64,000 nucleotides of DNA from CAYMOV01 sp964392085 (GCA_964392085.1 CAYMOV010000001.1:62001-126000), one strand, 5' to 3'. Shown: positions 48,511 through 58,325, counted from the first letter of the stretch. Numbers and translations are program-made. The notes: generated by a model not told the origin, from the sequence alone.

Positions 48511-50370
48511 ATGTCCCCCCGCCGCCCCATGCGTTACGTCGGCCCCGTCGAGCCTAAGGTCGAGCGGATGCGCTTGTTCGTCTATTTGGCCTTCTCGATC
48601 ATCGCCTGCCGCCTCTTTTATCTCCAGATCCTGAACTACCCGACCTACCGGGAACTCTCGGACGCCAACAGCCTCCGGCTCATCCCGGAGCGGGCGCCCC
48701 GGGGCCTCATCACCGACCGGCGGGGGGTCGTGTTGGCCGACAACGTGCCGACCTATTCACTCTTCCTGGTTCCCGCAGACGTCCAGACGCACGCCCTCAC
48801 CCTCCAGAAACTCAGCGCCCTCCTGGGGGAGCCGCTTTCGGGGCTGGAGGGAATCGTGGCCACCCGGAAGTACCGACGCCGGTTCGAGCCGATCCGGCTC
48901 CGGACCCACCTGACCGAGGACCTCATCGCCCTGATCGAGGAAAACAAGGTCGACCTGCCCGGCGTCTATATCCAGATGGAGCCGGAGCGGCATTATCCCT
49001 TCGGCAAGATGGCGTCCCACATCCTCGGCTATATCGGCGAGATCAACGACGAGGAACTTTTCCGCCTCCGATCCGACGGCTACGACCCGGGGGATTTGAT
49101 CGGCAAACGGGGGGTCGAGAAAATCTATGACCGTTACCTCCGGGGCGAACCCGGGGGGTTCCAGGTGGAAGTGAACCCCGCAGGCGTCCAAAGGCGGACC
49201 GTGGCCTACCGCGCCCCGGTCCAAGGGAAGATCCTCAGCTTGACCGTCGATTTCGAGCTCCAGAAATTGGCGGAGGACCTCATGGGGGACCTGCCGGGCG
49301 CCGCCATCGTCTGCAACCCCAAGACGGGTGAAATCCTCGCCATGGCCAGCCAGCCCGGGTACAACCCCAACGAGTTCGTGGGGGGCATCTCGGTGAAGAA
49401 CTGGAATAAGTTGTTGGGGGACAAGATGAAGCCCCTCCAGGACCGCGCGCTCCAGGGCCAATACCCGCCCGGGTCGGTGTTCAAGATCGTCACGACCCTC
49501 GCCGGGTTGGAGGACAGTTCCATCGACCCGGAGAGGCCTTACCTCTGCCGGGGCATCTATTGGTACAAGACCTGGCCTTACCGCTGCTGGAAGACCTTCG
49601 GCCACGGCTGGGTGAACCTGAACAACGCCCTGATCGGGTCCTGCGACATCTATTTCTACCAGGCGGGACTCCAGATCAAGGTGGACCATCTCTATAAGGC
49701 CGCCCGGGCCTTCGGGTTGGGGAGCCGGACCCAGGTCGACCTGGACGCGGAATCCCCCGGACTCGTGCCCAACGCGAAATGGAAGGAAGCCACCCAACAC
49801 ATGCCCTGGTTCCCGGGCAACACCATCCAGATGTCCATCGGCCAGGGATACCTGCTGACCACACCGCTCCAGATGCTGGATGTGACTTGCGCGCTGGCCA
49901 ACCGCGGAAAAATCATCCGTCCCCATGTCCTGTACCAGATTTTGGACGAGCGGACCCACCAGGTCCGGCAGGAAGTGCGCCCTGAGACCCTCCTCGACAC
50001 GGGCTTCAAGGCCGGCAATTTGGAACGGGTCCGGAACGCCCTTCAAATGGTGGTGGAGTCGGTCGGCGGCACCGGAAAGAAGGCGCGGATCGCCGGGCTG
50101 GAGATCGCCGGGAAGACGGGCACCAGCGAGAACCCCCACGGGGAGAACCACGCTTGGTTCACGGCCTACGCCCCCGCGGATGACCCGACGGTGGCCGTCA
50201 TCGTCCTGGTGGAGAACGGCGGGGAAGGCGGCATCGTGGCGGCCCCCATCGCAAAGCGCTTGATTGAGAAGGCCCTGGGCCGCGAAGTCACGCCCTGGGC
50301 CAGCCCGACCCCGACGCCCGAGGGATACGAGGACATCCCCACCCCCGACCCGGCGGAGAACACCCCATGA
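48511..50370 (+). CDS. mrdA: Penicillin-binding protein 2 (elongation transpeptidase)
   Basis: Class B transpeptidase for cell elongation; 619 aa. One membrane anchor (about residues 20-42) precedes the pedestal domain (RGLITDRRGVVLADN). The transpeptidase domain has the SxxK motif in YPPGSVFKIVT, the SxD motif in GSCDIYFYQ and KTGT in IAGKTGTSENPHG. The C-terminal tail is Pro/Thr-rich. It overlaps rodA by 4 nt, coupling the two partners. Confidence 0.97.
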   Translation: MSPRRPMRYVGPVEPKVERMRLFVYLAFSIIACRLFYLQILNYPTYRELSDANSLRLIPERAPRGLITDRRGVVLADNVPTYSLFLVPADVQTHALTLQKLSALLGEPLSGLEGIVATRKYRRRFEPIRLRTHLTEDLIALIEENKVDLPGVYIQMEPERHYPFGKMASHILGYIGEINDEELFRLRSDGYDPGDLIGKRGVEKIYDRYLRGEPGGFQVEVNPAGVQRRTVAYRAPVQGKILSLTVDFELQKLAEDLMGDLPGAAIVCNPKTGEILAMASQPGYNPNEFVGGISVKNWNKLLGDKMKPLQDRALQGQYPPGSVFKIVTTLAGLEDSSIDPERPYLCRGIYWYKTWPYRCWKTFGHGWVNLNNALIGSCDIYFYQAGLQIKVDHLYKAARAFGLGSRTQVDLDAESPGLVPNAKWKEATQHMPWFPGNTIQMSIGQGYLLTTPLQMLDVTCALANRGKIIRPHVLYQILDERTHQVRQEVRPETLLDTGFKAGNLERVRNALQMVVESVGGTGKKARIAGLEIAGKTGTSENPHGENHAWFTAYAPADDPTVAVIVLVENGGEGGIVAAPIAKRLIEKALGREVTPWASPTPTPEGYEDIPTPDPAENTP

Positions 50371-51479
50371 AGGCCTTCTTCCGAAGTCTCGACTGGCTTT
50401 TGGCCGGGCAGTTCTCCTCGTTGGCGATCATCGGGGTCCTCACGGTCTTCTCGGCCACCCACCAGACTCCCGACCTCCAGCACATCTGGATCCGCCAATT
50501 GGCCTGGCTCGCGGTCTCCCTGTTCGTCATGTACGGCGTCTCCAAGGTCGATTACCACGTCTGGCTGGAGATCTCCTATTGGATCTACGGCCTGGCGATG
50601 ATCTTCCTGGTGCTCGTCCTGTTCCTGGGGGAAGCCACCAAGGGGGCCCAGCGTTGGTTCCGGTTCGGGTTCATCTCCTTCCAGCCCTCCGAACTGGCGA
50701 AGTTGGCGGTCATCCTCACCTTGGCCCGTTATATCGGCAGTAAGAGCGTGGAACTGTTCTACCTGAGGCGGTTTTTCCTCATGCTGGCCCTGATCGGGTT
50801 CCCCCTGCTCCTGATCCTGAAACAGCCGGACCTGGGCTCCGCCATTTTGCTGGTGCCCGTCTCGATGGTTTTGTTCTACGCCGGCGGGGTGCCGTTCCGC
50901 TGGCTCACCTGGCTCTTCATCCTGGGCGGGGCCGCCAGCCCCATCATCTGGCAGGTGTTCCTCCACGATTACCAACGCCGACGGTTGGAGGTGTTCCTCA
51001 ACCCCCAGGCCGATCCCCTGGGCGCGGGCTACAACATCATCCAATCCATCATCGCGGTGGGGTCCGGCGGGGTCTCCGGCAAGGGGTTCCTCGAGGGTTC
51101 CCAGACCCAGCTGTCGTTCATCCCGGAGCACCACACGGACTTCATCTTCTCGGTCATCGGGGAGGAATGGGGCTTCGTGGGGGCCGTCATCGTGATATTG
51201 CTCTACGTCTTCCTGTTCCGCCGCGCCTTCGAGATCGCCCGCAAGGCCCGGGACCGGGAGGGAAGCCTTTTGGCCCTCGGCATCACGGCGCTTTACGCCG
51301 TGCAGTCCGTCGTCAACATCGGCATGGCGATCGGCCTTTTCCCCGTGACGGGCCTGACCTTGCCCTTCATCAGCTACGGCGGCACCTCGCTGTTGATCAG
51401 CTTCATCACGGTGGGGATCCTTTTGAATATCTCCTACGCCAACCGAAGGCCCGTCCTCCTCCGGAGCGAGGGCAATTGA
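50367..51479 (+). CDS. rodA: Peptidoglycan glycosyltransferase RodA (SEDS family)
   Basis: Multi-pass SEDS polymerase that works with PBP2; 370 aa with about ten membrane segments. Typical segments are KGAQRWFRFGFISFQPSELAK, KQPDLGSAILLVPV, the large loop with IPEHHTDFIFSVIGEEWGFVG, and the end LTLPFISYGGTSLLISF. It starts in the ATGA overlap with mrdA. Confidence 0.97.
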   Translation: MKAFFRSLDWLLAGQFSSLAIIGVLTVFSATHQTPDLQHIWIRQLAWLAVSLFVMYGVSKVDYHVWLEISYWIYGLAMIFLVLVLFLGEATKGAQRWFRFGFISFQPSELAKLAVILTLARYIGSKSVELFYLRRFFLMLALIGFPLLLILKQPDLGSAILLVPVSMVLFYAGGVPFRWLTWLFILGGAASPIIWQVFLHDYQRRRLEVFLNPQADPLGAGYNIIQSIIAVGSGGVSGKGFLEGSQTQLSFIPEHHTDFIFSVIGEEWGFVGAVIVILLYVFLFRRAFEIARKARDREGSLLALGITALYAVQSVVNIGMAIGLFPVTGLTLPFISYGGTSLLISFITVGILLNISYANRRPVLLRSEGN

Positions 51480-51504
51480 ACCTCCGATAGCCCTCAGATG
51501 TTCG

Positions 51505-51592
51505 AACCGCGGGGGTCACGGAGTCCCACGCCATCATTTGAGTACTTCAACGGCCTCCCTCAGCGACCTCCGTAGTCCCCGTGATTCAAAGG
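51505..51592. repeat. Imperfect inverted repeat between rodA and the radical SAM gene (word TCACGGAG)
   Basis: GGGGGTCACGGAGTCCCACG (from 51510) faces ACCTCCGTAGTCCCCGTGAT (from about 51567), approximate inverted copies of a CACGGAG-type word. It occupies the first half of the 213-nt gap. A weak TACAAT at 51633 may be a promoter element for the next gene. Confidence 0.45.
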
Positions 51593-51692
51593 TTTTGGCC
51601 GGTGACCACTGGCAATTCAGTTGGCTTCCGAATACAATCCAACCGCCTCGACTCACCAAAAACCGGGTTCCATCCCCGGGAGGGAACAACCG

Positions 51693-54299
51693 ATGAATAA
51701 CGCCTGGACGCCGTCCCAGCTGGACATCCCCCGCCCGCTCCGCAAGGTCCTCCTCTCCGTCGAGAAACCCGCCCGCTACATCGGCGGCGAATGGAATTCC
51801 GTCCTCAAGGACTGGAACAGCGTCGACGCCCGCATGGTTTTGGCGTTCCCCGACGTCTATGAGATCGGCATGTCCTTCCTGGGCTACCGGATCCTCTACC
51901 ACATCCTGAATTCCGATCCCCGGTTCCTCGCTGAGCGCGCCTACAGCCCCTGGCCCGACATGGAAAAGTCCATGCGCGAAAACGGCATCCCGGCCCACTC
52001 GTTGGAAAGCTTCACGCCCCTGTCCGCCTTCGATGTGGTGGGCATCACCCTCCAGACCGAGATGGCTTACGGCAACGTCCTGACGCTTCTGGAATTGGGC
52101 GGAATCCCCCTGTCCGCCTCCGACCGCACGGACAAGGACCCCCTGGTGGTGGCGGGAGGGCCCTGTTCCTTCAACCCGGAGCCCTACGCGGAATTCTTCG
52201 ACGCGGTCCTTCTGGGCGACGGGGAAGAGGCGGTTGCCGAGATGCTGGCACTGGTGGGCCGCATGAAGAAGGAAGGCGCCCCCCGGAAGAGGATTTTGGA
52301 GGAACTGGCGGGGATCCCCGGCTATTACGTCCCCTCCCTCTACGACGTCACCTACAAGGCCGACGGCACCATCGAGTCCGTGAAGCCCAACCACCCCAAC
52401 GCCCCGGCGAAGGTCTCGAAGCGCACCACCAAGGACCTCGACGACGTCCCCTACCCGACCAAGCCGATCCTCCCGACCATGGACATCGTGCATGATCGGA
52501 TCCAGTTGGAGGTTTTCCGGGGATGCACCCGTGGTTGCCGGTTCTGCCAGGCCGGCATGACCTACCGACCGGTGCGGGAGCGCAGCGCTGACAAGCTATT
52601 GGAGACCGCCAAGGAAGCCATGGCGAACTCCGGCTACGAGGAAATCTCCCTCACCTCGCTCTCGACCGCCGACTATTCCCGTCTCGACGACCTGGTGAAC
52701 CGCATGGCGGACCAGTTCACCCCCAACAACGTGGCCATCTCCTCGGGTTCCCTCCGGGTGGACTCGAAATTCGACAAGCTGTTCAACGTGATCAACCGGG
52801 TCAAGAAGACCGGCTTCACCTTCGCGCCCGAGGCCGGCACCGATCGGATGCGCCGGATCATCAACAAGACCATCACCGAGGTCGACATCCTCTCGACCAT
52901 GGAGAAGGTGTTCTCCAACGGTTGGGACCTCGTGAAGCTTTACTTCATGTTCGGGCTCCCGCTGGAGAAGCAGGAGGACCTGCAGGGCATCCTCGACCTG
53001 GTTTCCCGCATCAAGGCCATCGGCCGCAAGGTGGGCGGGGCGAAGAAGCAGGTCCACCCGGGCATCAGCTGTTTCGTTCCCAAGCCCTTCACCCCGTTCC
53101 AGTGGTGCGCCCAGGGAAGCCTGGAGGAGATCGCCCAAAAGCACGAGTTCCTCTGCCGGGGCCTGAAGTTCCCCAAGCGGGAAAACGTGGAGCACGTGGC
53201 CAAGATCGAGGCGCTGTTGGCGCTCGGCGACCGCCGGGTGTCGAAGGTGATCCGCCGGGCCTGGGAAAAGGGCGCGAGGTTCGACGGCTGGACCGACCAG
53301 TTCAAGCCCAAGCTCTGGTACGAGGCCTGCGCCGAGGTGGGCGTGGACTGGAAGTACTACACCGACCGCGAGAAGCCCCGGGAGGAGGTCCTACCCTGGG
53401 ACCACCTTTTCCTGGAGATGAGCAAGGACTTCCTCTGGTACGACTGGGAACTGTCCCTGAAGGTGGAGGAGCGCGAGGATTGCCGCTGGGACGCCTGCCT
53501 GGCCTGCGGCGTCTGCGAACCCGAGAACGGCATCGTGAACAACCTGAAGGAAACCCACCTGCCCGAGGCCCCCGCCGCCGGGATGCCGCCCCCGTACCAG
53601 GACCAGAAGATGAAGGTGCGGATCCGGTTCGTGAAGGAAGGCCGCGCGCGTTACCTCTCCCACCTGACCGTGGTCCGGGTTTTCCAGCGCGCCCTCAACC
53701 GTCTCAAGGTGCCGTTGTCCTACACCGGGGGTTTTTCCCGGCGGCCCCGCACCTCCTTCTCACCGCCGACCTCCCTCGGCGTGGAAAGCGCCTGTGACGC
53801 CGCCGACCTGGTTCTGTACCAGGACGCGAATGTCGCCGCCTTGGAAGCGTCCCTCCGCAACGAAATGCCCCCGGGGCTCCAAGTGATCTCCGTGGAGGCC
53901 TTACCCCTCGACTCCCCGGCCGCCGGCACCGCCTTCGGATCCGCTTCCTATGAGGTCTCGCCGGAGGAATACACCGATGGGCCGGCCCTCGTCGAAACGC
54001 TCCAAAAGGAATTGGCCGATTTCCTCGCGGCCCCCAGCCGGATCATCAAGGTGGTGACCGAGAAGGGAACCCGCACCAAGGACGTCCGGCTCTTCGTCAA
54101 GAACGCCTCCGTGGGGATGTCCGACGGCCAGCCCCTGGTCCGGATGGACCTGGACCTTCGCAGTCCCCATTCGACCAAGCTGGAGTTGATCCTCCGGACC
54201 GCCCTACCTTCCTATGATTGGGAGCCTTCCCGCTACCGGGCCCGCCGGACCCGGCTGGAGGAAGACAAAGCCCAGGAGACCGTGGCGGCGCAAGCTTAA
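51693..54299 (+). CDS. B12-binding-like radical SAM protein fused to DUF2344 (TIGR03960/TIGR03936-type)
   Basis: An 868-aa fusion found next to rod-shape and ribosomal genes in many non-proteobacteria; function unknown, possibly an RNA or ribosome modification. The N-terminal 200 residues resemble a B12-binding fold (MVLAFPDVYEIGMSFLGYRI; VAGGPCSFNPEPYAEFFD). The radical SAM barrel has Cys278, Cys282 and Cys285 (CTRGCRFC) for the 4Fe-4S cluster. Near residue 605 is an extra Cys cluster (DACLACGVCEP). The C-terminal DUF2344 part begins KVRIRFVKEGRARYLSH. ATG 51693 follows GGGAGGG; an in-frame ATG at 51621 is not preferred. Confidence 0.9.
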   Translation: MNNAWTPSQLDIPRPLRKVLLSVEKPARYIGGEWNSVLKDWNSVDARMVLAFPDVYEIGMSFLGYRILYHILNSDPRFLAERAYSPWPDMEKSMRENGIPAHSLESFTPLSAFDVVGITLQTEMAYGNVLTLLELGGIPLSASDRTDKDPLVVAGGPCSFNPEPYAEFFDAVLLGDGEEAVAEMLALVGRMKKEGAPRKRILEELAGIPGYYVPSLYDVTYKADGTIESVKPNHPNAPAKVSKRTTKDLDDVPYPTKPILPTMDIVHDRIQLEVFRGCTRGCRFCQAGMTYRPVRERSADKLLETAKEAMANSGYEEISLTSLSTADYSRLDDLVNRMADQFTPNNVAISSGSLRVDSKFDKLFNVINRVKKTGFTFAPEAGTDRMRRIINKTITEVDILSTMEKVFSNGWDLVKLYFMFGLPLEKQEDLQGILDLVSRIKAIGRKVGGAKKQVHPGISCFVPKPFTPFQWCAQGSLEEIAQKHEFLCRGLKFPKRENVEHVAKIEALLALGDRRVSKVIRRAWEKGARFDGWTDQFKPKLWYEACAEVGVDWKYYTDREKPREEVLPWDHLFLEMSKDFLWYDWELSLKVEEREDCRWDACLACGVCEPENGIVNNLKETHLPEAPAAGMPPPYQDQKMKVRIRFVKEGRARYLSHLTVVRVFQRALNRLKVPLSYTGGFSRRPRTSFSPPTSLGVESACDAADLVLYQDANVAALEASLRNEMPPGLQVISVEALPLDSPAAGTAFGSASYEVSPEEYTDGPALVETLQKELADFLAAPSRIIKVVTEKGTRTKDVRLFVKNASVGMSDGQPLVRMDLDLRSPHSTKLELILRTALPSYDWEPSRYRARRTRLEEDKAQETVAAQA

Positions 54300-54335
54300 G
54301 CCAAGGTCTGGAATGCCACCCAGGGCTTTTTACTA

Positions 54336-54341
54336 TATACT
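54336..54341 (+). promoter_or_regulatory. -10 box upstream of the small membrane protein gene
   Basis: TATACT within a run of alternating T and A, with a weak -35. The predicted start near 54348 is 5 nt before a 7-bp hairpin. Confidence 0.45.
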
Positions 54342-54352
54342 TCACCGTCAAA

Positions 54353-54373
54353 CAGGGCCCGCCTCAGGCCCTG
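54353..54373 (+). other. Leader hairpin before the small membrane protein gene
   Basis: CAGGGCC (54353-54359), a 7-nt loop, then GGCCCTG (54367-54373), located between the predicted transcription start and the ribosome binding site. There is no T tract. Confidence 0.5.
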
Positions 54374-54394
54374 ATTTGATCGGCGGAGCTTCCC

Positions 54395-54841
54395 ATGAAA
54401 CCCTCGACTCCTCGCGTCCTGAACGCCAAAACCGGATGGATGATCTTCGCGGCCTGCTGGTTCCTGTCCCTGGCGTCGGTCTGGGCCCTGCGCCAAGCCC
54501 TGATCCCCCGGGACGAGCTCGATTGCTACAGCCGCGCGGCCCTCTTGGACCAGGCGGTCCATGGGTGGAACCAGGCCCATCCCGACAGGGTCATGGACGA
54601 AAAAGGCGAGATCGACGAGGCCTCCCTGGTCTCCGGCGGCTTCCTGAAGCAACCCCTGACCTATGACCACGCCCAACATTATTACTTCGTGGACAAGATG
54701 GTCCATGGCCCGCTGGTCCACTGCAACAAGCACCAGGACCAACCCCTGGCCCTGAAGATCACGGGCGTCACCCTGTTGGCGGTCCTGGCCTTCATCCTCT
54801 GGTGTTCCTTCCGGAACTACGTCTTTTGGAAATCCGCCTAA
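54395..54841 (+). CDS. Hypothetical protein with two terminal membrane helices
   Basis: Not recognised. The 148-aa protein has one hydrophobic helix near each end (about residues 14-32 and 123-141). Between them is a hydrophilic domain of roughly 90 residues with two Cys (DELDCYS; LVHCNKH) that could form a disulfide if periplasmic. ATG 54395 has GGAG 6 nt upstream. It follows the radical SAM gene with its own predicted promoter. Confidence 0.6.
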   Translation: MKPSTPRVLNAKTGWMIFAACWFLSLASVWALRQALIPRDELDCYSRAALLDQAVHGWNQAHPDRVMDEKGEIDEASLVSGGFLKQPLTYDHAQHYYFVDKMVHGPLVHCNKHQDQPLALKITGVTLLAVLAFILWCSFRNYVFWKSA

Positions 54842-54875
54842 CAGCCTTCACCACCCCATTTGGAGCGAAAGAAAC

Positions 54876-55793
54876 ATGCCTGAACTCCTGATCGTCGGAT
54901 CCGTGGCTTACGACGGGCTCCAGACGCCCTTCGGGTCGGTGGCCCGCATCCTGGGTGGGGCCGCCACCTATTCCGCCCTGGCCTCCTCTCTCTTCGCCAA
55001 GACCGCGCTGGTCGGGGTCGTGGGACGCGACTTCGCGGCCGCCGACCTCAAACTGCTCAAGTCCAAGGGCATCGACCTGGAGGGCCTGGAGGTGGCGGAG
55101 GGGAAGACCTTCTTCTGGAAAGGCGTCTACTCCAAGGACATGAACAGCCGCACCACCCTCAAGACCGACCTGAACGTCTTCGCGGACTTCAACCCCAAGA
55201 TCCCGGCTTCCACCCGTGCCACTCCCTTCCTGTTCCTCGCCAACATCCACCCGGCGCTCCAGATGTCGGTGGTGCGGCAGATGCGCAAGCCCAAGTTCAC
55301 GGCCTTGGATACCATGAACCTTTGGATCCAGATCGCGAAGGGAGACCTCCAAAAGGTCCTCAAGCACGTGGACCTGATCGTGCTGAACGACGAGGAAATC
55401 CGCATGTTGACCGGGGAGTACCACCTGACCCGGGGGGCCCGCGCCCTGGCCAAGATGGGGCCGTCGCATGTCATCGTGAAGAAGGGTGAACACGGCGCCT
55501 TGTTGTTCGGCCCGGGGTGGACCTTCCTCTCGCCTTCGGTTCCCCTCGACGTGGTGAAGGACCCCACGGGAGCGGGCGACACCTTCGCGGGCGCCCTCAT
55601 GGGCTATTTGGCCCGAAAGGGCAAGGTCACGAAGGAAACCCTGAAAGAGGCCGTCCTAGTGGGCCATTGGGTCGCGTCATTCACGGTCCAGGACTTCGGG
55701 GTCCGGAGCGTCGCGAAGCTGACCCGGGCCATGGTGGCGAAACGTGGCAAGGCTTACACCCAGGCCGCCTTGATCCCCCGGGTCAAACTCTAA
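54876..55793 (+). CDS. PfkB/ribokinase-family carbohydrate kinase
   Basis: A 305-aa sugar or nucleoside kinase of the ribokinase fold. It shows the N-terminal LIVGSVAYDGLQTPFGSVAR, the substrate-side GGAATYSALA and the ATP/anion-hole motif DPTGAGDTFAGALMGYL with the catalytic Asp. The substrate cannot be inferred; an adenosine/ribose-type kinase is possible. It precedes two aminotransferases, with 96 nt before the first. Confidence 0.88.
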   Translation: MPELLIVGSVAYDGLQTPFGSVARILGGAATYSALASSLFAKTALVGVVGRDFAAADLKLLKSKGIDLEGLEVAEGKTFFWKGVYSKDMNSRTTLKTDLNVFADFNPKIPASTRATPFLFLANIHPALQMSVVRQMRKPKFTALDTMNLWIQIAKGDLQKVLKHVDLIVLNDEEIRMLTGEYHLTRGARALAKMGPSHVIVKKGEHGALLFGPGWTFLSPSVPLDVVKDPTGAGDTFAGALMGYLARKGKVTKETLKEAVLVGHWVASFTVQDFGVRSVAKLTRAMVAKRGKAYTQAALIPRVKL

Positions 55794-55889
55794 CCCTGAA
55801 CCAACCCCAGCTCAAACTGTCCTAAATCATCCACGCCGGGCCGGAAGCGCTGTAATTTAACTTAACCCATGCCGAACGAGGGGACCACC

Positions 55890-57074
55890 ATGCCGATGCA
55901 AACCGAATCCAAACTCATCAAGAGCTTCCCGCCCTACGTCTTCGCCAAGGTGAACTACGAGATGATGGCGGCGCGGCGCCGGGGCGTGGACGTGGTGTAT
56001 TTCGGCATGGGCAACCCCGACGGCCCCACGCCCCAGGCCGTGCGCGACAAGATGATCGAGGTGATGGCCAACAAGAAGACCCACGGGTATTCCACCTCCA
56101 AGGGCATCCCGGGCCTCCACAAGGCCATCGCCAAGTGGTATGAGCGCCGCTATTACGTCCCCATCGACCCCGCCACCGAGTCCGTGGTGACCATCGGCTC
56201 CAAGGAAGGCCTCTCCCACCTGGGGCTCGCCATCCTGAACCGGGGCGACAAGGTGATGGCCCCTAACCCGACCTACCCGATCCACCATTACGGCGTCATC
56301 ATCGCGGGGGGCCAGCTGGTTCCCATCCCCCTGGAGACCGATCCCGACAAGTTCATCAAGTTCCTGGAGAAAACCTGGAAGACCAGCCGCCCCAAGCCGA
56401 AGGTGCTGATACTCAATTTCCCCCACAACCCCACGACCGCCACCGTGGAGCCGGGTTTCTTCGAGGCCGTGGTGGACTGGGCCAAGCGCCGCCAAGTCGT
56501 CGTGGTGCATGACCTGGCCTACGCCGACATCGTCTTCGACGGTTACAAGGCCCCGAGCTTTTTGGCGGTCAAGGGCGCCAAGGACGTGGGCGTCGAGTTC
56601 TTCACCCTGTCCAAGTCGTACAACATGGCCGGTTGGCGAATCGGCTTCTGCGTCGGCAACCCCAAGATCGTGGCCTCCTTGGCCCGCATCAAGAGCTACC
56701 TGGACTACGGCATCTTCACGCCCATGCAGGTGGCCGCCATCACGGCGCTCAACAGTCCCGAGTCCGAGGTGGTCGCGCGCACGAAGATCTATGAGGAGCG
56801 CATCCACTTGATGGTGGACGGCCTCAACAAGATGGGCTGGCCGGTCACCATGCCGAAAGCCACCATGTATATCTGGGCCCCGATCCCGCCCAAGTTCAAG
56901 AAGATGTCCTCCCTGGACTTCTCCATGATGTTGTTGAAGGAAGCCGCGGTGGCCGTTTCGCCCGGCACGGGGTTCGGGACCGCGGGGGAGGGCTTCGTGC
57001 GCTTCGCCTTGGTCGAGAACAAGGACCGCATCCGCCAGTCCATCCGGAACATGAAGAAAGTGATCGCCGGCTGA
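55890..57074 (+). CDS. Class I/II aminotransferase, AlaC/LL-diaminopimelate aminotransferase-like
   Basis: PLP-dependent fold-type I aminotransferase of 394 aa, most like alanine transaminase AlaC (YfdZ) by eye. Motifs are YFGMGNPDGPTP, GSKEGLSHLGLAI, NFPHNPTTATV and the PLP-lysine site LSKSYNMAGWRIGF. ATG 55890 with GAGGGG (55878-55883) is preferred over the in-frame ATG at 55869. The neighbouring aspartate-pathway genes make a glutamate-dependent amino donor role plausible. DapL-type activity is the main alternative. Confidence 0.85.
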   Translation: MPMQTESKLIKSFPPYVFAKVNYEMMAARRRGVDVVYFGMGNPDGPTPQAVRDKMIEVMANKKTHGYSTSKGIPGLHKAIAKWYERRYYVPIDPATESVVTIGSKEGLSHLGLAILNRGDKVMAPNPTYPIHHYGVIIAGGQLVPIPLETDPDKFIKFLEKTWKTSRPKPKVLILNFPHNPTTATVEPGFFEAVVDWAKRRQVVVVHDLAYADIVFDGYKAPSFLAVKGAKDVGVEFFTLSKSYNMAGWRIGFCVGNPKIVASLARIKSYLDYGIFTPMQVAAITALNSPESEVVARTKIYEERIHLMVDGLNKMGWPVTMPKATMYIWAPIPPKFKKMSSLDFSMMLLKEAAVAVSPGTGFGTAGEGFVRFALVENKDRIRQSIRNMKKVIAG

Positions 57075-57117
57075 CCCAACATCCCCCGGGAGACCGGGTT
57101 AAAAAAGAGGGACTTCC

Positions 57118-58290
57118 ATGGATATCGCCGACCGCATGAAGCACATCGCCCCTTCCATGACCTTGGCCATCGACGCCAAGGCCAAGAAGATGAAGGAAGA
57201 GGGGAAGGACGTCCTGAATTTCGGCGCCGGGGAGCCCGACTTCAACCCGCCCGCCGCCGTCATCGACGCCGCCGCGCGCGCCGTCACCGACGGCAAGAAC
57301 AACAAGTACACGCCCGCCGCCGGCACCCTGGAACTCCGCAAGGCGCTTTGCGCCATGTTGGAGAGGGAATACCAGGTGACCTACGCCCCCGGGGACGTCG
57401 TGGTGTCCTGCGGCGCGAAGCATTCCCTCTATAACGCCTTCCTCACCCTGGTGAACCCCGGTGACGAGGTGCTGGTCCCCAGTCCGTTCTGGGTCAGCTA
57501 CCCCGAGCAGATCAAGCTCGCCGGGGGCGTGCCCGTGTTCGTGGACTGCCCCGAGTCCGAGGGCTTCCGCCTGACCGCCGCCGCCGTGAAGGCCAAGTTG
57601 ACGCCCAAGACGAAGGTGCTGGTCCTCAACTCGCCCTCCAACCCCACGGGCGCCGTGGTGGACCGCAAGACGATGGAAGGCATCGCCGAACTGGCCCTGA
57701 AGCACGGCCTCTGGGTCATCTCGGACGAGATCTATGCCAAGATGACCTATGGCGTTTCCCACACCTGCTTCCCGGCCCTGTCCAAGGAGATCGCCGCCCA
57801 GACCCTCCTGGTGAACGGCGCCTCCAAGGCCTACGCCATGACGGGCTGGCGGGTGGGCTACACGGCGGGTCCCCCGAAGGTGATGAAGGCCTTCGCCGAC
57901 CTCCAGAGCCACACCACCTCCAACCCCACGGCCGTGGCCCAAAAGGCCTACCTGGCGGCCCTGGACACCCCCGAGTCGGAACTGGAAAAGAACCGCCAGC
58001 TCTACCGTAAACGACGGGACATGATGATCGCCGGGCTCAACGCGATCCCGGGGGTTCGTTGCGGTACTCCCGAAGGCGCCTTCTACGTGTTTCCCAACGT
58101 GAAGGGCCTCCTGAAGGCCGGCCGGGAGGACTCCATGAAGCTCTCGGAGTACCTGCTGGAAAAGGCCCTCCTGGCCATCACGCCGGGCATCGCCTTCGGG
58201 GCCGAGGGGTTCATGCGGCTCTCGTACGCCACCAGCGAGAAGGTGATTGAGGAAGGCCTGAAGCGCCTCGCGGAGGCCGTGAAGGGTTGA
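57118..58290 (+). CDS. Aspartate aminotransferase (class Ib)
   Basis: Makes aspartate from oxaloacetate, the entry to the pathway encoded downstream. At 390 aa it has the subgroup Ib N-terminus RMKHIAPSMTLAIDAKAK, FGAGEPDFNPP, LNSPSNPTGAV, the PLP-lysine site NGASKAYAMTGWRVGY and RLSYATS with the substrate-binding Arg. AAGAGGGA precedes the ATG. A well-formed terminator follows. Confidence 0.93.
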   Translation: MDIADRMKHIAPSMTLAIDAKAKKMKEEGKDVLNFGAGEPDFNPPAAVIDAAARAVTDGKNNKYTPAAGTLELRKALCAMLEREYQVTYAPGDVVVSCGAKHSLYNAFLTLVNPGDEVLVPSPFWVSYPEQIKLAGGVPVFVDCPESEGFRLTAAAVKAKLTPKTKVLVLNSPSNPTGAVVDRKTMEGIAELALKHGLWVISDEIYAKMTYGVSHTCFPALSKEIAAQTLLVNGASKAYAMTGWRVGYTAGPPKVMKAFADLQSHTTSNPTAVAQKAYLAALDTPESELEKNRQLYRKRRDMMIAGLNAIPGVRCGTPEGAFYVFPNVKGLLKAGREDSMKLSEYLLEKALLAITPGIAFGAEGFMRLSYATSEKVIEEGLKRLAEAVKG

Positions 58291-58292
58291 CC

Positions 58293-58325
58293 GGCCCTCC
58301 GGATTGTTGCGGAGGCCCTTTTTTT
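58293..58325 (+). terminator. Rho-independent terminator after the aspartate aminotransferase gene
   Basis: GGCCCTCCG (58293-58301) pairs with CGGAGGCC (58310-58317) with one bulged C, followed by a run of seven T. The right arm overlaps the -35 box of the hom promoter. Confidence 0.82.

Noticed and set aside
48757..50151. 464-codon minus-strand open frame opposite mrdA
   Set aside because: Antisense of the PBP2 gene, low-complexity translation, no motif.
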